This document shows positions 52,541 through 64,000 of a stretch of DNA of 64,000 bases, piece by piece. The notes below the pieces were generated by a model. It was not told the DNA's origin, ran no database searches, and saw only the letters and a list, made by a program, of their open reading frames with translations. A program made the translations under genes and the position numbers. The DNA comes from Archilochus colubris (Eukaryota; Chordata; Aves; Apodiformes; Trochilidae), in contig CM041092.1 in assembly GCA_023079485.1 (NCBI GenBank), positions 9,809,127 to 9,873,126 on the forward strand. Reading direction: 5' to 3'. Position 1 is the first letter of the stretch, and each line of letters starts with the position of its first letter.

Positions 52541-55500
52541 GCATAGGGTTGTGTTCTGTGCTGTGCCTGGAAGAACCTGTGGTCTGGCTGAGAAAATTTT
52601 AAGGTGGGAGTCAAGACTGCTTTGCTCCAAATCACAAACGGGAGCCCTGTGCAACTTCTGGAGTGCAAGGGATGATGCTAAGGTTTCCCCAGGCAGGGCA
52701 ATGAGTGAGGGTTGTGGTTTCCCCAATCCCACCTGACCCCTCTGGCTTAGTTTGCCATCTCTCCACTGATGGGGCTGCCCTGGCAGGGCTGCTGAGGGGA
52801 CCCCAGCATTGGTGGGGTCCCAGGTGCTGGAGCAGAGCTGCTTCCTGCAATATTGTGGGTGAGCCTGGATGCAGCCCAAGCCCACCAGTGGTCTATGAGA
52901 CAGATGCCACGTCAGGGATGGGTGCATTGCAGGCTGAGGAGATGTGCTAGGGCTGCCAGTGCCTCTGATGCAGGTTGTGAGGGAATGGCAGTGTCAGTCC
53001 CCACCAGCTCCATGTGAAAAGGAGCAGCAGGGACATGCAAATTGCAAAGCTGTCACCTCCAGGCTGTGCTCCTCCCTAGCACCATCCCCAGGTGGTACCT
53101 ATCTCTTCTGGGACCTCCATAGTGACCTGGCCAAAGCTCTGGAAGGAAAAAATCTTTGCATTAAGTAAGATGCAACAGAAACCAAGAGAGTTTCAGTGGA
53201 ACTAAATCTTGTTTAGCTTTGAGCAGTTACTTTGAGACAGTTTGAAACATTTCTGTTTCAATGTTCTGTTTATCTTTTAATATTGAATCTCGTGTTTACT
53301 CTTTTAAATTTTTAGCATATGCTAGTTTACAATTTAAGATTCTGTTTTGATAATAAAGTTTTTTTAAAAAAATGTTTAGAAAATTGTGAAACAAGATGTT
53401 TGGGCCTTTCTGAGATTAAATGCTCCTCTTTGAAGTGAAACTATTTTGACCTCTTCAGGATAAGGTCTTTTTTCAGCCTCTGAAATGGTTATCTGAGTTC
53501 AACTGGTTCAAGTTTGGTCTTTAGGATGAACAGAGAAGTGGTCTTAAGTTGTCCATTTCCACCAGCAATAGTAGTGAAATTGAAACTTCAGAAAGACAGA
53601 CTGGTGGCTGTAAAAGCCAAGAGGCACCTACTTTGGGAAAGGGGAGCAGGATCTGTGGGGGGGTCCTCACTGGGACCAAGTGGGGAGGATGAGCACTGTG
53701 GCCAAGGGTGATCATCCCAACCTTTTGAAGACCAGTAGCAACTTGATGCCTCCTGCAAGCATCCTCCTTGGATCGTTTTGCTCCAAGTCCAGTTGTTTAC
53801 TTCATTTCTCTGTATTTTATTGGTACAGCTCCAGTGAAATTGAGTGAAGTTATCCTGGCTTTGCAGCTGAAGGGTGGTAGGCAGAGGCCTTCTGCTTAAG
53901 CTTCCTGCTTAAACCATTCAGCTAGATGTGCAGTGCAGCTGGCTTTATTCCCCCAAGTTTGTCATTTAATAACTGAGAAGTAGCTGAGTGATCCAAAACA
54001 TACAGCTAGAGCTGGCCTGAATGGGAGTGCATGGGCACAGGGGGCTCAGCTTTGCCAGCTTCAAACAAAAAGCCCAACACAGTTGCTGTGGAAGGTGTGA
54101 ACACCCACAGAGATTCTGTGCATTAACAAGGTGTTTTCCTGCATGTTTGTAAATAACTTCTTAATGCACGTGGTTTGCTGCTGTGCTGTGTTAGCAACCT
54201 CCCAGCTACCCATCTACTGAGGGCTTTGTGCCCAGATGGGGTCTCAGGAGCTGCCTGCCCACCTTCAGCTCCTAGGACTGCACAGCAAGAGCAGCAGCAG
54301 CCGTGCAACCACCAGTGCAGCTTTAAAAAGAAGAAAAACATCAGTTCTGTTGTGCAGAGAACACTTTCCTTTTTCTACTAAATCCCTGAGGTTTTCCAGC
54401 TAATGAAAGAAGTGTGTTGTCATGTGATACAAGAAAGTGAGGCGATGTTTGAAGCCGTGTTAGTGGAAAATATCATCATAATGAAACCAGTGCTGAAATA
54501 AACCGTATTTGGTGCTTGCAAAATGGCAGCGAATAGATTTACAAGTTTTGGGCTAAGTGATCAGATGATGTAAACTGGCACAACTCCCTTGAAGTCCATG
54601 GAGAGGTGCCAGCTTACATCAGTGGAGAATTTGGCCCTTTTAAAAAATTAGCTACAATTCTTATCTAAGATTTTCCGTTCTCCATCTCTTGGGTGAAGGA
54701 AAAAAATCCCTTTTATATTTTACAGTAAATTAACTGGAAAGTGCAATGGGTGTTTGCAAGTGGTCATATCTACAGCTACACACCATCGCTGGTGAAGTCA
54801 GAAGCCAGAGCTGGTGGAGCTGATGGTTGTGTCTATCCTACTGTGTAGGTGGTCTCCTTGAGCACGTATCCAATGCCTGGATGATGCCCAGGACAGGATT
54901 ACACTGGGAATAGCAGCAATGTACAGACTGTCTCAGCCATAATTTCCTGGCTGAGTTGACTGTGTTTTCATGCTTCCTCGTCCAGAAGCTTTGTCATTAT
55001 CTTCTGCTCTCTGAGATAATAACCAGTGTGGAAAATCCAGCCTGCTATCTCGCTGAAACAGAGGGGGATAATTTTCTCCATGGACAATCTGCAGATATGA
55101 TTGCTTGAGTTCAGAAAGAATTGGCCATTTCCCTAGGGGACGGCTCTGTGTCTGGAGGGGGGAATGTCCAAACTTCTCTATGTCATTGAATTTCATATGC
55201 AAGTGTAGGGTTTTTCTTCTGTTGGGCAGCCATAAAGTCTCCATAAAGGCTGTTTGTGGCTGTTTGCAGGACACACCAGTTCTCTGATGGGGTTTTACCA
55301 AGGATGGTGGAGATTGTTTTGTTTTTTTAAAAAATGAATCAGGTTGTCCCTTCATTGAAAAGTGGAGTGGTTAGTCTGCTGCTTACAAAAGACCTTCTCA
55401 ATACTGCTCTTTGTCAGCTCTCATCCTGTCTGTAAAATTACTTTCTGAGTGACAGTGGTGACAGTGGAGTGGTGGCTTTGGCATTGTCCAAATGCCTGTG

Positions 55501-55868
55501 CTGGTAGGCTGTCCAACCTTCTGTGCTCATCAGGTCTGGGCTGTGGTTGGAACATAGAGATGGCTTTTGCCTGAGTGACTGAGAACATCTGTGTAGGTTT
55601 CTTCTGTCGTGGCCTTGGCCTGAAAGACATTAGACTCTGGTGATCTCCTGGAGGTCATGACAGAAGCTAATGGTGTGCTCTGGCCTTGCTCTGACCCCTG
55701 GTCACTGCTGAGCAGGAGGTCAGTCATCAACCTCAAAAATCTTGTTTCTGTGGGTCCTGGCAGGTCATCTCCTGGCTGCTCCTGCATGTCTGTGGGTCTG
55801 TGGGAGGGAGGCAGTGCAGTGACCTGGGCTGCACAGTAACTGATGCACAGATGGCTCGTGTCTTCAAC

Positions 55869-55893
55869 TTTTTTTTTTTTTTTTTTTTTTTTT
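55869..55893 (+). repeat. poly(T) homopolymer
   Basis: Twenty-five consecutive T. No adjoining retroelement body was recognised on the opposite strand. Confidence 0.9.
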
Positions 55894-58026
55894 AGTTTAG
55901 TAAAAAAAATGCCATTTTGGTGTTTCCCTAGTGCTTTGCTGAGCTAGGAGTCTGGATGAGGAAGAGGTGAGTCAAGCTCAAGCTGGGAGATTTAGAGGTG
56001 GTGCCAGATGTTTGGGAAACTTGGCCAAGAGGCACATGAGATTAACAGCTGTCTTGACAATAGTTTGCTCCCTTTGTAAGAAAAAATTCTGAGTATTCTC
56101 AGTTTTGTGCTTTGCCCCTGAGTTGCCAAGTAGTGTATCACTGGAATGCTTTGTAGAGGGTCCATTTAACATGAGGTTTGTAACCATTTCCGTGGGCATC
56201 TGCCTCCCTAACTTTTCTCATCTCCATCTAAGCCTATGCCTTTTGCTGCTGAACAGCACTTGAAAGCTTTATTCGTGGAGAAATGCACCAGTGGATGGCT
56301 TTTAACAGTGCTATTCAGAAGTACATCCATGGAATAGTCTTCCAGGAGAAAATTAAGAACTTGTTTTGATTTGTAATGTTTTCGGTATGGTGTCAAGGAT
56401 TCAAATCTGGTCTGAATCTGGAAGGCAGCTCTTCCAGGAGCTGAGGAATGCCAGGAACCCATGGGGACTGCTGGGGCTCCATTGCTGTGGTGGAGAGGAG
56501 GACAGAGAAAGATAACTGTTGTGTGGAATGATTAAAGGGGGCACAAAAAAAAAATCATTAAGGAAAGAATTTTAATGATAAATAAAGAAATAAAGAAAGC
56601 CCTGGATGCTTAGCTGATGTGTTTGGCAATGTGTGCCTGCTTTATGCTCATTAATGTGTTGTCCTCATGGCAGCACAGCAAGGAGAGGAAGTGTTAATGG
56701 TTCTCATTGAGCAGATGGGGACATGGAGCTATGAAGAGGGGCACCAAAGCTGAGACCCTGCCCCCAGTTATCAAGCCAACCTTTGGTCCATGGGAGCATT
56801 CCATCAGTGGCCATACAGGGTCTGTAGGGAAGATGCCCATCCTGCTGAGCAGGGTTAATCCCCTTTCCCCTGTCCCACGGCTCCCTCATCTTGGGAGAAA
56901 AGCCTCCCAAACAGCAATCAGTGTTTGAGCTTTAGAATGCAGTGGGTTGCCTTTGATTTTGAGCTGTAGCCACTCAGATTTGCAGCCTCAGGAACTGAGT
57001 TTGTAAATTTTGTGTCCTCTGAAAATGGGGAATGGCTGCTGGGCTTGGCAGCTGCGTGGCAAAGTGGCGTGTGGCCGCTCTCCTGCTGCTGGGGCTGGCA
57101 GATGCTGTGCATGCTGTGATGCTGGCATCCTCCTCCTCCTCATTGTTGCTCTGGGATGAGCTCAACCCAGCTCCTGGGGACTGTCCCGTGAGCCCTGCAG
57201 GCTGGCAGCTGGCCCACATGTCCTTATGAAGATGTTAGTCTGACATCCCAGGGGTGGGACAGCGATGGGCAGAAGTCAGCGTCTTAAAGAGACTCTTCTG
57301 TCCTGTCTTCAAGCTGTCCACATAATCATCAGGATTCTGAGTCATGGGGTTTTATTTGTTTATCTTATTTATAGCAGATATCTGTTGTCTTCGAGGAAAA
57401 GTTTTGGGATAATGTGACAAGAGAAGTTGTGGTTTTATGTCAAGTCTGGTTGGACTTCAGCTGCGGGCAAAGCCTCTTAACTAATTTGTACCTTGGGATC
57501 CTGGCCTCAACATGGAGCCTGGCTCCATCCTGTTCCCCTTTCTTACATCTTTAAGTGGTGATTTTTTTAGGCTAAGGACTGTCCCTGGCTGTACAAAACC
57601 CTGTACTCTGGCCTAAAATAACAGCTCAGTACTTTATTCTTAGTCCTACCACGTGTTTTCTACGTGATGCTGGGACAGTCACTTGCCCTCTCAGCCCTTC
57701 TGTTTTCCTATCTGCAAAGTGAAGATAATGCCTCCTTCCAAAGCAGGTCCCTTGGCTGGGAGGTGCCACCTACGTGCTGAGCACTGTTATTTGCTCTGCT
57801 AAAGGGACATGTGATCATCATTAAGCAGGGACAGGACAGGCTGTTTTGTAACTGTGATTGTCCCCCGTGAATGCAGGGACCTGTAATGGAGGTGGCGGGG
57901 GGGCTGGGGGACACAGTACCACCTGCTGAATGTGCTGCTGTGATGAACAGTAGCATTTTTCTTTTCAACAATTGGCCAGCACTGTCTTCTGTGAGGTTTA
58001 CATTAAGATAAAATGGGTTTTGTTCA

Positions 58027-58152
58027 GATTTCTGTGGGGTTTTTTTTTCCTTCTGTTTTGTTGTGGTTTTTTTCTTTCTCTTTTTTTTTTCTGGTTTATT
58101 TATTTATTTTTGGTTGGTTGGTTTTGTTGGTTTGTTGTTTGTGTTTTTTTCC
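58027..58152 (+). repeat. T/G-rich simple tract
   Basis: About 125 nt of T-runs with GTT, GGTT and TTTA units, ending about 250 nt before exon 7. Composition resembles the tract at 36633. Confidence 0.8.
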
Positions 58153-58405
58153 TAGCACTGTTCAAACTGGAGAAAAGGTTCTTTGTAGATGTGTTAGAGG
58201 TGGTTTGCTTCTATTAAAGATATGAACAGTTTTTTTAACCTAGCAGTTGATGGGAGCCAGGACCTGTGTGTGTGGAAGTGCAGTGATACAGTTATTGCTC
58301 TAAAGCAATCAATTAACCGATTCATTAAATTACATGACATCTTGTGTAACATACATGCTATAATTTAGATTAACTCCAAATTGCATTTATGTCTGCAAAA
58401 TACAG

Positions 58406-58493
58406 GTGTGATGGCTGGGTTCAATATGAGTGGAGATCTCCAGAAGCCTGCTACCAACATCCCCCTGGGGTCCCTGGCTGCTATTGGCACCTC
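58406..58493 (+). CDS. SLC12A8: SLC12A8 exon 7: helix 6 signature (GVMAGFNMSGDL)
   Basis: An 88-nt exon entering in phase 1 and leaving in phase 2, covering about residues 253-281 plus two bases. It encodes GVMAGFNMSGDLQKP followed by IPLGSLAAIGT. The N-x-SGDL-x-x-P-x-x-x-IP-x-G pattern is the hallmark of cation-chloride cotransporters just after helix 6. Acceptor is AAATACAG, donor is GTAAGT. The SGDL form is closer to the wider family consensus than the GGDL I recall for human SLC12A8. The frame is open and joins exon 8 through a split serine codon. Confidence 0.95.
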
Positions 58494-59971
58494 GTAAGTC
58501 ACAGATTGGGGAAAATTTACTCTTCAGAGACTGCCCTGGATGTGACCAATCCATTTCATGTTCCCATCAGCCTTTTATTACTCAGCCATCTGGAAAATTA
58601 AAGTCTGGCTCTCATTCAAATGATCATCCATTACCACCACCTACTCTGGGTGGGTTAGAGAAGAGGTTCATTAACGCAGACATAATCAGCCTTTCCTCCT
58701 CCCTGGGGTGGGATGTGTGGTGGTGCCAGAGCTGCTGCCCTGCTGCAGCCCTCTGTCCCTGGGCAGGATGCAAAGTTCTCAAAGGCTTGGAGCAAGTGAT
58801 TCTGTCACATCTTGCTGATAATTTCAAAGTGTTCTCTATAGAAATAGAAAAAAATTTAGATGTATATATATCAAAAAACCAATACAACTTTATAAACTAC
58901 ATATAAACCTATAATTTTATTACTGGGGAAAATAAGGTCAAGACAGTTGAGATGACTTATCTACCTGCAAGACTAAGGCAACACAGGAGCCTTGCACCCT
59001 CTCTCCTGGAAATGCTGCTTTCCAGGCATAAAATACTGTTACCTGTTAAAAAAAATCTCAGTAGGTTCCTGCCTGTTCTCTTTGCCACTTAAACTGCTTT
59101 AAAAATTATTCCATTTAATTGCATACCAAGGTTCAGACAGGAAGGAATTATCTTCTGAATTTAGAGGGATTTCAGCTCAAATTGGTGCTTGTTTTTAGTG
59201 AGGGGGTTCCACGGGACACAAAACTATCACAGATGGATGACCTGTGGTCATTCACACCTCTGCTGCCTGGACTTTGCAGACAGTTTGACTTATCCCCCCA
59301 CCTGAGTCATGGAAGTGACAGAGATACCAAAGGAGGAACAGGAGTGAGGTTGTAGAGCAGGCTGGCTGTGGTGTTTCACATCACTGCCAGACAAAGGGAC
59401 CTGTGTGCAGAATCATGGAGTGATTTGGGTTGGAAGGGACCTTTAAAGCTCATCTAGTCCAATCCCCCTGCAATGAGCAGGAATATCTTAAAGTAGCTCA
59501 GGTTGCTCAGCACCCCATCCAACCTGACTTTGAATGTTCCTAGTGATGGGGCTACTACCACCTCTCTGGGGAACCTGTTCCAGGGTTTAACTGTCCTAAG
59601 AGAAAAACCTCTTCTTTATATCTAGTAATACATATACCATCCTTTCATTTAAAACCATTGCCCCTTGTCTTATTGCAACAGGCCCTACTAAAAAGTCTGT
59701 TCCCAGGACACCTACTTGGGTGCTGGTAGCTTCTCCTTAGGGGTACCACAGGATCATGCTGCAGCTGGTTCTGGTCCAGTGGGATGGGTAAGCAACATGG
59801 GCTGGTATTAAATTTAACCCCAAGAATAAATCATGGAGGAATGGCCCACGCAGAGTGACTGAAGACACAGCTTGCCTGTCCTTGACCTTCTGGATCTGAT
59901 AATGGGCAGAATTCTCAATGGTCTTGTCCTGCTGGCAAAAAGTAGTTTCTTTTTTTTGTTGTTGTTTGCAG
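58494..59971 (+). other. SLC12A8: SLC12A8 intron 7
   Basis: A 1.5-kb phase-2 intron with donor GTAAGT and acceptor GTTGTTTGCAG. Its 3' half carries an antisense CR1 fragment. Nothing else is recognised. Confidence 0.85.
59411..59740 (-). mobile_element. CR1 LINE, 5'-truncated, antisense to SLC12A8
   Basis: This reads as the reverse complement of a CR1 3' end. From the 3' side it has AATCATGGAGTGATTTGGGT, TTGGAAGGGACCTTTAAAGC, CAGGTTGCTCAGCACCCCAT and CTGGGGAACCTGTTCCAGGG. Then comes TTAAAACCATTGCCCCTTGT. The inner end fades at about 59700-59745. It is non-coding. It ends about 230 nt before exon 8. Confidence 0.92.
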
Positions 59972-60059
59972 GTGGTTTCTGTACATGGTCTTTGTTTTCT
60001 TGCTGGGAGCCATTTGTACACGCCAGTCGCTCCGCTATGACTTCATGATAGCAGAGAAG
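59972..60059 (+). CDS. SLC12A8: SLC12A8 exon 8: transmembrane helix 7 region
   Basis: An 88-nt exon entering in phase 2 and leaving in phase 0, covering about residues 282-311. It encodes the helix WFLYMVFVFLLGAICT followed by a polar loop RQSLRYDFMIAEK. Human SLC12A8, as I recall, has TREALRYDFLIAEK at the same place. Acceptor is GTTTGCAG, donor is GTAACT. All residues read through from exon 7 without interruption. Confidence 0.95.
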
Positions 60060-63000
60060 GTAACTTGTTCAAATAACCCTGCCTGGCTTCATGGAATGGT
60101 GCTTTTGGGTTGCTGTCAGCCTTACTGAATGCTTGAGTTTTCCAAAAGCCTAAGGAATTCGGGTACCCATCCCTCACTGAAGCTCAGGACGATTTCCTCA
60201 TTGCAAATCCCAGTGCACAATTAATGTCAATAGTTTGGCATCCACCAGCACATCCAGTAAAGCCAAATCTTGGTGTAATCACCCAGAGATTGCTTTAAGA
60301 GCTAAAATATGCTAATTTGCTCTAATGAAAAATGCTGTATTTTATTCAAAGCTTAGACCAAACTGAAACCTCTGAAGAACTCCACTGCTTATCTTCACCA
60401 AGTTATAGGAACTGCATTTCCGTATCAGTTGGGCTGTAATTGCAGGGTGAGCAACAGGATTATTAAGCACATGGGTGTACGTACAACAGGGAGGTTTGTA
60501 GTGTTACAGGCAATGAACCCTATCACTGCAGGCCTTTAAAAAGAGAGCAAAAGGTGTGCCACTATCTTACTTTAAATGGGATGTGGAGGGGCTAATTTTC
60601 TGTTATTATTTAAATTATCCAAAACCAGGGGTTCACCATATTTGACAGTATTTCTTGTGATTAATTTAAAATGGAGGTGATTGCCATTTCTGTGATTTGT
60701 AACATGGTTTTAGTCTGAAATATCAATTTGAAACTCTGGCTTAATTTTCTTTCTAAGTAATTGTAGTTCTAGACTTCTTCCAGCCCCCCAAATAAACTCC
60801 AAATTACAGGGGGGGAGTGGGTAGGCTCCTGCCACGTGCTGCTAAGGTAAAAAATCATCTCTGCTTCAGGGGAAAAAAGAAGGAGCCTACCTGCTGTAAG
60901 GCAACATCTCTGTATGTCAGTGTGACAGATTTAGTGGGTGAAAAATACAGTTACTAAAAGAGCCAGATTTAAGTTAATCAGCTGAAGAGAAAGAGATTGT
61001 TAAAGCTGTGTTTTAACTTTAAACTTTCTGGTGGGGGAATAAACAAAATCTTCCAGTAAAGAATGTGAAGATATTTGATAATGCTAAATATAAACAAGCA
61101 AATTCAGTTTTGTTTTTTAGTGTGGAACAAAACAGTGGTGCAAACCCAATATGCATATTGCTTCTTTGAATTATTACATGCTGCTTTAAATATTAATGAC
61201 TTTTTTTTTTTTTTGTGGGGTGGGAGGGGGAAAAAAAATCCCACACCCAAGGAGCACTTTCCCTTTCTGTCACTTACAGGTGAGCGAGTGCTTGGCAGCT
61301 TTTCTCCCTTACAGTACTTGTTTGCCTTTTTAAACATAAAAATGAGACTCAGTAATTTGCTTCTAATGAGCTCAGAGTGCCAATTTCTTACAAAGTATTC
61401 ACAGCCTCCGTGCTCAAAACCTCTAGCAAACCCTTTCATCAGCCTTGGTGAAAAGGACTCTTCCCCTCTCACCCTGATTTGAATGTCAAGTAGTACATTT
61501 AAATGCAAGCATTTTTGGCAGCTAAAATAATATATAATGTCTGGCACAAGTGATTGTTTCTTCCAAGTATTTCTCTGAGAAGGACAGGATTGGAGGAGAT
61601 GTGAAGAGAAGATTCCCCATTGAGTGTCTGGTTATGGGTCTAATGGATATCTGCTGATATCTGCTCATCTTTGCCTCCAGTTTCCACTGTCCCACAAGAT
61701 AAAATTCACTAGGCCAAGTGGATTTTAATGGGAAAAAAATGTTGTGGCAAGAGGATTTTATGGTTCTGGACCACAGCATCAATTTTACATGCCTTCCTCA
61801 AAGAGGAGGCATTTTAGGGCTTTTTACCCAATCTCCTCTTTCCTGCACTTGGTTACCATAGATGAGGAAAAGTAAACATAACTTCAACATCTTTATCTAT
61901 GAAAATTTTTGTAATTCCTTCTAAATAGCACAGGCTGCCTGGTTTGAATGAGGGCAGAGGCAGGGAGCACCTATGTTCATTTAGACCTTTTTTTGATGAG
62001 AGGAAGGGTGGAAGGGAAGGAGATGTAGGGGATCTGCATTTGGTGGAATCCTCTGCCACAGATGTCTGTCTGTCTGCATCTGCAGAACCTCACTTCAGTA
62101 GAGTCTAGGCAGGACAGATCTGGACCAGAATCTGGTGCTTTTCTCCCTGCTTAGCCACTCTGCTGATGTTGCCCCCCATCCTTTGCCTTCCTCTGTGCCT
62201 GGCTGTCAGGCTCGTGCGGTCTTGCAGGATGTGGGGATGGCTCAGATGACCAGAGATTTTAGTCTCCTTGGCTCTTTTAGCCCATGTCTTTACTCCATAG
62301 TACCTATAGTACCAGGAACACTCCCATTTCCAAGTTTCTTGCACAGAGTTCATATTGAGGGGGATGTGTAGGGTCTCTTTTAGATGTGCTGTCTCTGCTT
62401 GCATCTCTTGACTCTGGGGGCCTGTGCAGGGGGACCCTATTCCTTGCTTCTCTTCTGGACAATGAGCTGCTCTCCTTTCCCTCCATGCCTGCAGGAGATG
62501 CTCCCCATCTGAAAGGGTAATTGCTAGAAACTGGTAATAAACCCATCCTTGTTAGCACTGCAGCTTAAAAGTGGGTTTTTGGTTTTTTTTTTGGTTTGTT
62601 TTCTTTTAAGTTTAATGTTGGCCAAAGGAAATTCTTTTCTCATTGAAGACAGGAAAATAAGGTCATTGTATTATATCCCTCAGACTGTGTTTTTTGAGGT
62701 GACATTCATTTAAGTGGCAATTTTGATTTGGTTTCTTTCAGGATTGGTTTTCCCCTCTGGGACACAGGGCTTTGTCTTCCTGTTTTGGATGGTTGGAGGC
62801 CCGGGCAGCTTTTCCTGTACGATGTGCCCTGTATATAAGGGATCTCTCCTGAAATAAACTCACTTCCAGTTACTTAAGGGGAATCTAATAGCAGCTGCTT
62901 TGCTGCAGTTGCTCCAAGTGACAAAGAATTTCTTGGATATGAGCTTGTCAAATGGCTCTGCTGGTACAGGATGTTCAGTATTAAATTATTTTTATGGGAT

Positions 63001-63189
63001 AATTTTCCTGTATTAATTGCTTGCACTTCATGCCACAGACCAGTTAAATTACTGCTTTCCCATGGCTTGCTTTATTCATTTGCAATGTCACAAAATATAT
63101 GTGGACTCTTAAAATATATGTCTTGGAAGCTGCTTGAGGGTCTTCAAAGAACAAAATAATCAACTTTATATTTTCTCTGCTCCCCCCAG
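60060..63189 (+). other. SLC12A8: SLC12A8 intron 8
   Basis: A 3.1-kb phase-0 intron, donor GTAACT, acceptor CTCCCCCCAG. It has a T-run, G-run, A-run cluster at 61201-61240. It also has a short TATA...AATAAA arrangement at 62832-62858 that resembles a retroviral-type LTR core but lacks definable ends. No gene is seen. Confidence 0.8.
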
Positions 63190-63336
63190 GTATCCTTGGT
63201 GGGTTTCTTGTTTTTACTAGGGCTGTACATCTCATCCCTGGCCTCCTGCATGGGGGGGCTGTATGGAGCACCCAGGATCCTGCAGTGCATCGCCCAGGAG
63301 AACGTGATCCCCATGCTGACCTTCCTGGGACATGGG
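63190..63336 (+). CDS. SLC12A8: SLC12A8 exon 9: transmembrane helix 8 and amphipathic segment
   Basis: A 147-nt, phase 0/0 exon encoding 49 residues (about 312-360). A helix [20 protein letters not shown] is followed by the family-typical small-residue segment [20 protein letters not shown] and PMLTFLGHG. Acceptor is CTCCCCCCAG. The donor is GTTAGT, a weaker GT site than the others, but it lies exactly where the mammalian exon ends. The gene continues beyond the window. The rest of the membrane domain and the cytosolic C-terminal region are not in view. Confidence 0.94.
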
Positions 63337-64000
63337 GTTAGTCATCCTTTCTCCAAGACTGCTGTCAAACCTTCACCTGAAGGACAATTGGCCAGGAATT
63401 CTGTGTTTCTGTAGGGTGAGATGGGGGATGTATGAAAACCAAAGATGGGAAAGCTTGGGATATGGTATCCTCAAATAGTCAGAAAAGGTGGGAAAGGTGG
63501 GGGGATTTTTTCAAATGCTTTATCTGTGGTGGTTCTGATCCTAACCACAACCAAGAGAGGTACCTGGTTTTTCTCTCCCCTTGGCCAAGCACTTTGGTGA
63601 AGTGGTAACTACTGCCTCTGTCCTTTTTTCTTTTTACTTTTCTTCTTTCTTCTTTCCTGCACTTTTTTTTTGGGCAGTTCATGTCCCCCTTGATAAGCTC
63701 GTAGCTGAGTGGCTAGTCCTGGTGCAGTGGACTGTGTGGACTGTGAAGAAGAGAACACTTTTTTTTAAGATAAAGTACCTTTTTGGCACAATAAAATAAA
63801 ACCAAAGTGCAGATTTGAAAGGTTAGGTTAGGGGGCTGCTAAGCTTTAGGAATGCTTGGAAACAAAGCCTGACTTTGAACATGACATGAGGCTTTTTCCT
63901 TGTCCTCTAAAGTAATCCTCATTCACATGAGCTGTTCCACTGAGATCAGTCTGTAGTCTTGGGCTATGCATTGAGAGCAAACTGTTTTTTAAGACTTCCT
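63337..64000 (+). other. SLC12A8: SLC12A8 intron 9, 5' part
   Basis: Intronic sequence to the right edge with a T/C-rich stretch at about 63620-63675. No further exon is visible before the window ends. Confidence 0.8.

Larger units (their letters stand above)
50974..58405 (+). other. SLC12A8: SLC12A8 intron 6
   Basis: A 7.4-kb phase-1 intron, donor GTACTG, acceptor AAAATACAG. It includes an AT microsatellite (52503-52540), a 25-T homopolymer (55869-55893) and a T/G-rich tract (58027-58152). No nested gene or clear transposon is seen. Confidence 0.8.

Overview
This looks like vertebrate, almost certainly avian, nuclear DNA. There are two spliced protein-coding genes with GT-AG introns, a CpG-island promoter, long non-coding stretches, and CR1 LINE tails ending in the sauropsid-type ATTCTATG repeat. 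I saw no Alu, L1 or B-type SINE. A non-avian sauropsid is not strictly excluded, and I cannot name the species. Both genes lie on the + strand in the same order as the human 3q21 neighbours ZNF148 and SLC12A8.

Region 1 (1 to about 15 kb, AT-rich) holds the 3' half of ZNF148 (ZBP-89/ZFP148), a Krueppel-type C2H2 transcription factor. Two internal zinc-finger exons (651-734 and 6612-6730) are followed by a large last coding exon (7033-8625). That exon completes zinc finger 4 and carries the whole C-terminal regulatory region. A long 3' UTR, probably about 6.4 kb, follows. It contains several AATAAA signals, CA/TG microsatellites able to fold into hairpins, and Pumilio-like elements. The 5' exons, including zinc finger 1, lie off the left edge.

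Region 2 (about 15-21.6 kb) is intergenic. No gene could be supported there. Base composition shifts from AT-rich to more GC-rich around 17-18 kb.

Region 3 (about 21.6 kb to the end) is the 5' two-thirds of SLC12A8 (CCC9), an orphan member of the cation-chloride cotransporter superfamily. A CpG island with a probable non-coding exon 1 (donor after 22089) is followed by an unusual A/G-only-like tract in early intron 1. Eight coding exons then read continuously in phase: 26351-26422, 27179-27325, 30120-30311, 33556-33787, 50860-50973, 58406-58493, 59972-60059 and 63190-63336. They give about 360 residues with the CCC transmembrane signatures intact. The gene runs off the right edge. Introns contain three CR1 fragments, a 27-bp minisatellite, and simple repeats.

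The two genes are unrelated in function (a nuclear DNA-binding regulator and a membrane transporter) and are simply conserved neighbours. I found no prokaryotic-type system, CRISPR array, RNA gene or intact mobile element. The more interesting points are regulatory: the purine tract splitting the SLC12A8 CpG island, a G-quadruplex motif against the exon 1 donor, the divergent SLC12A8 N-terminus, and the structured repeats in the ZNF148 3' UTR.
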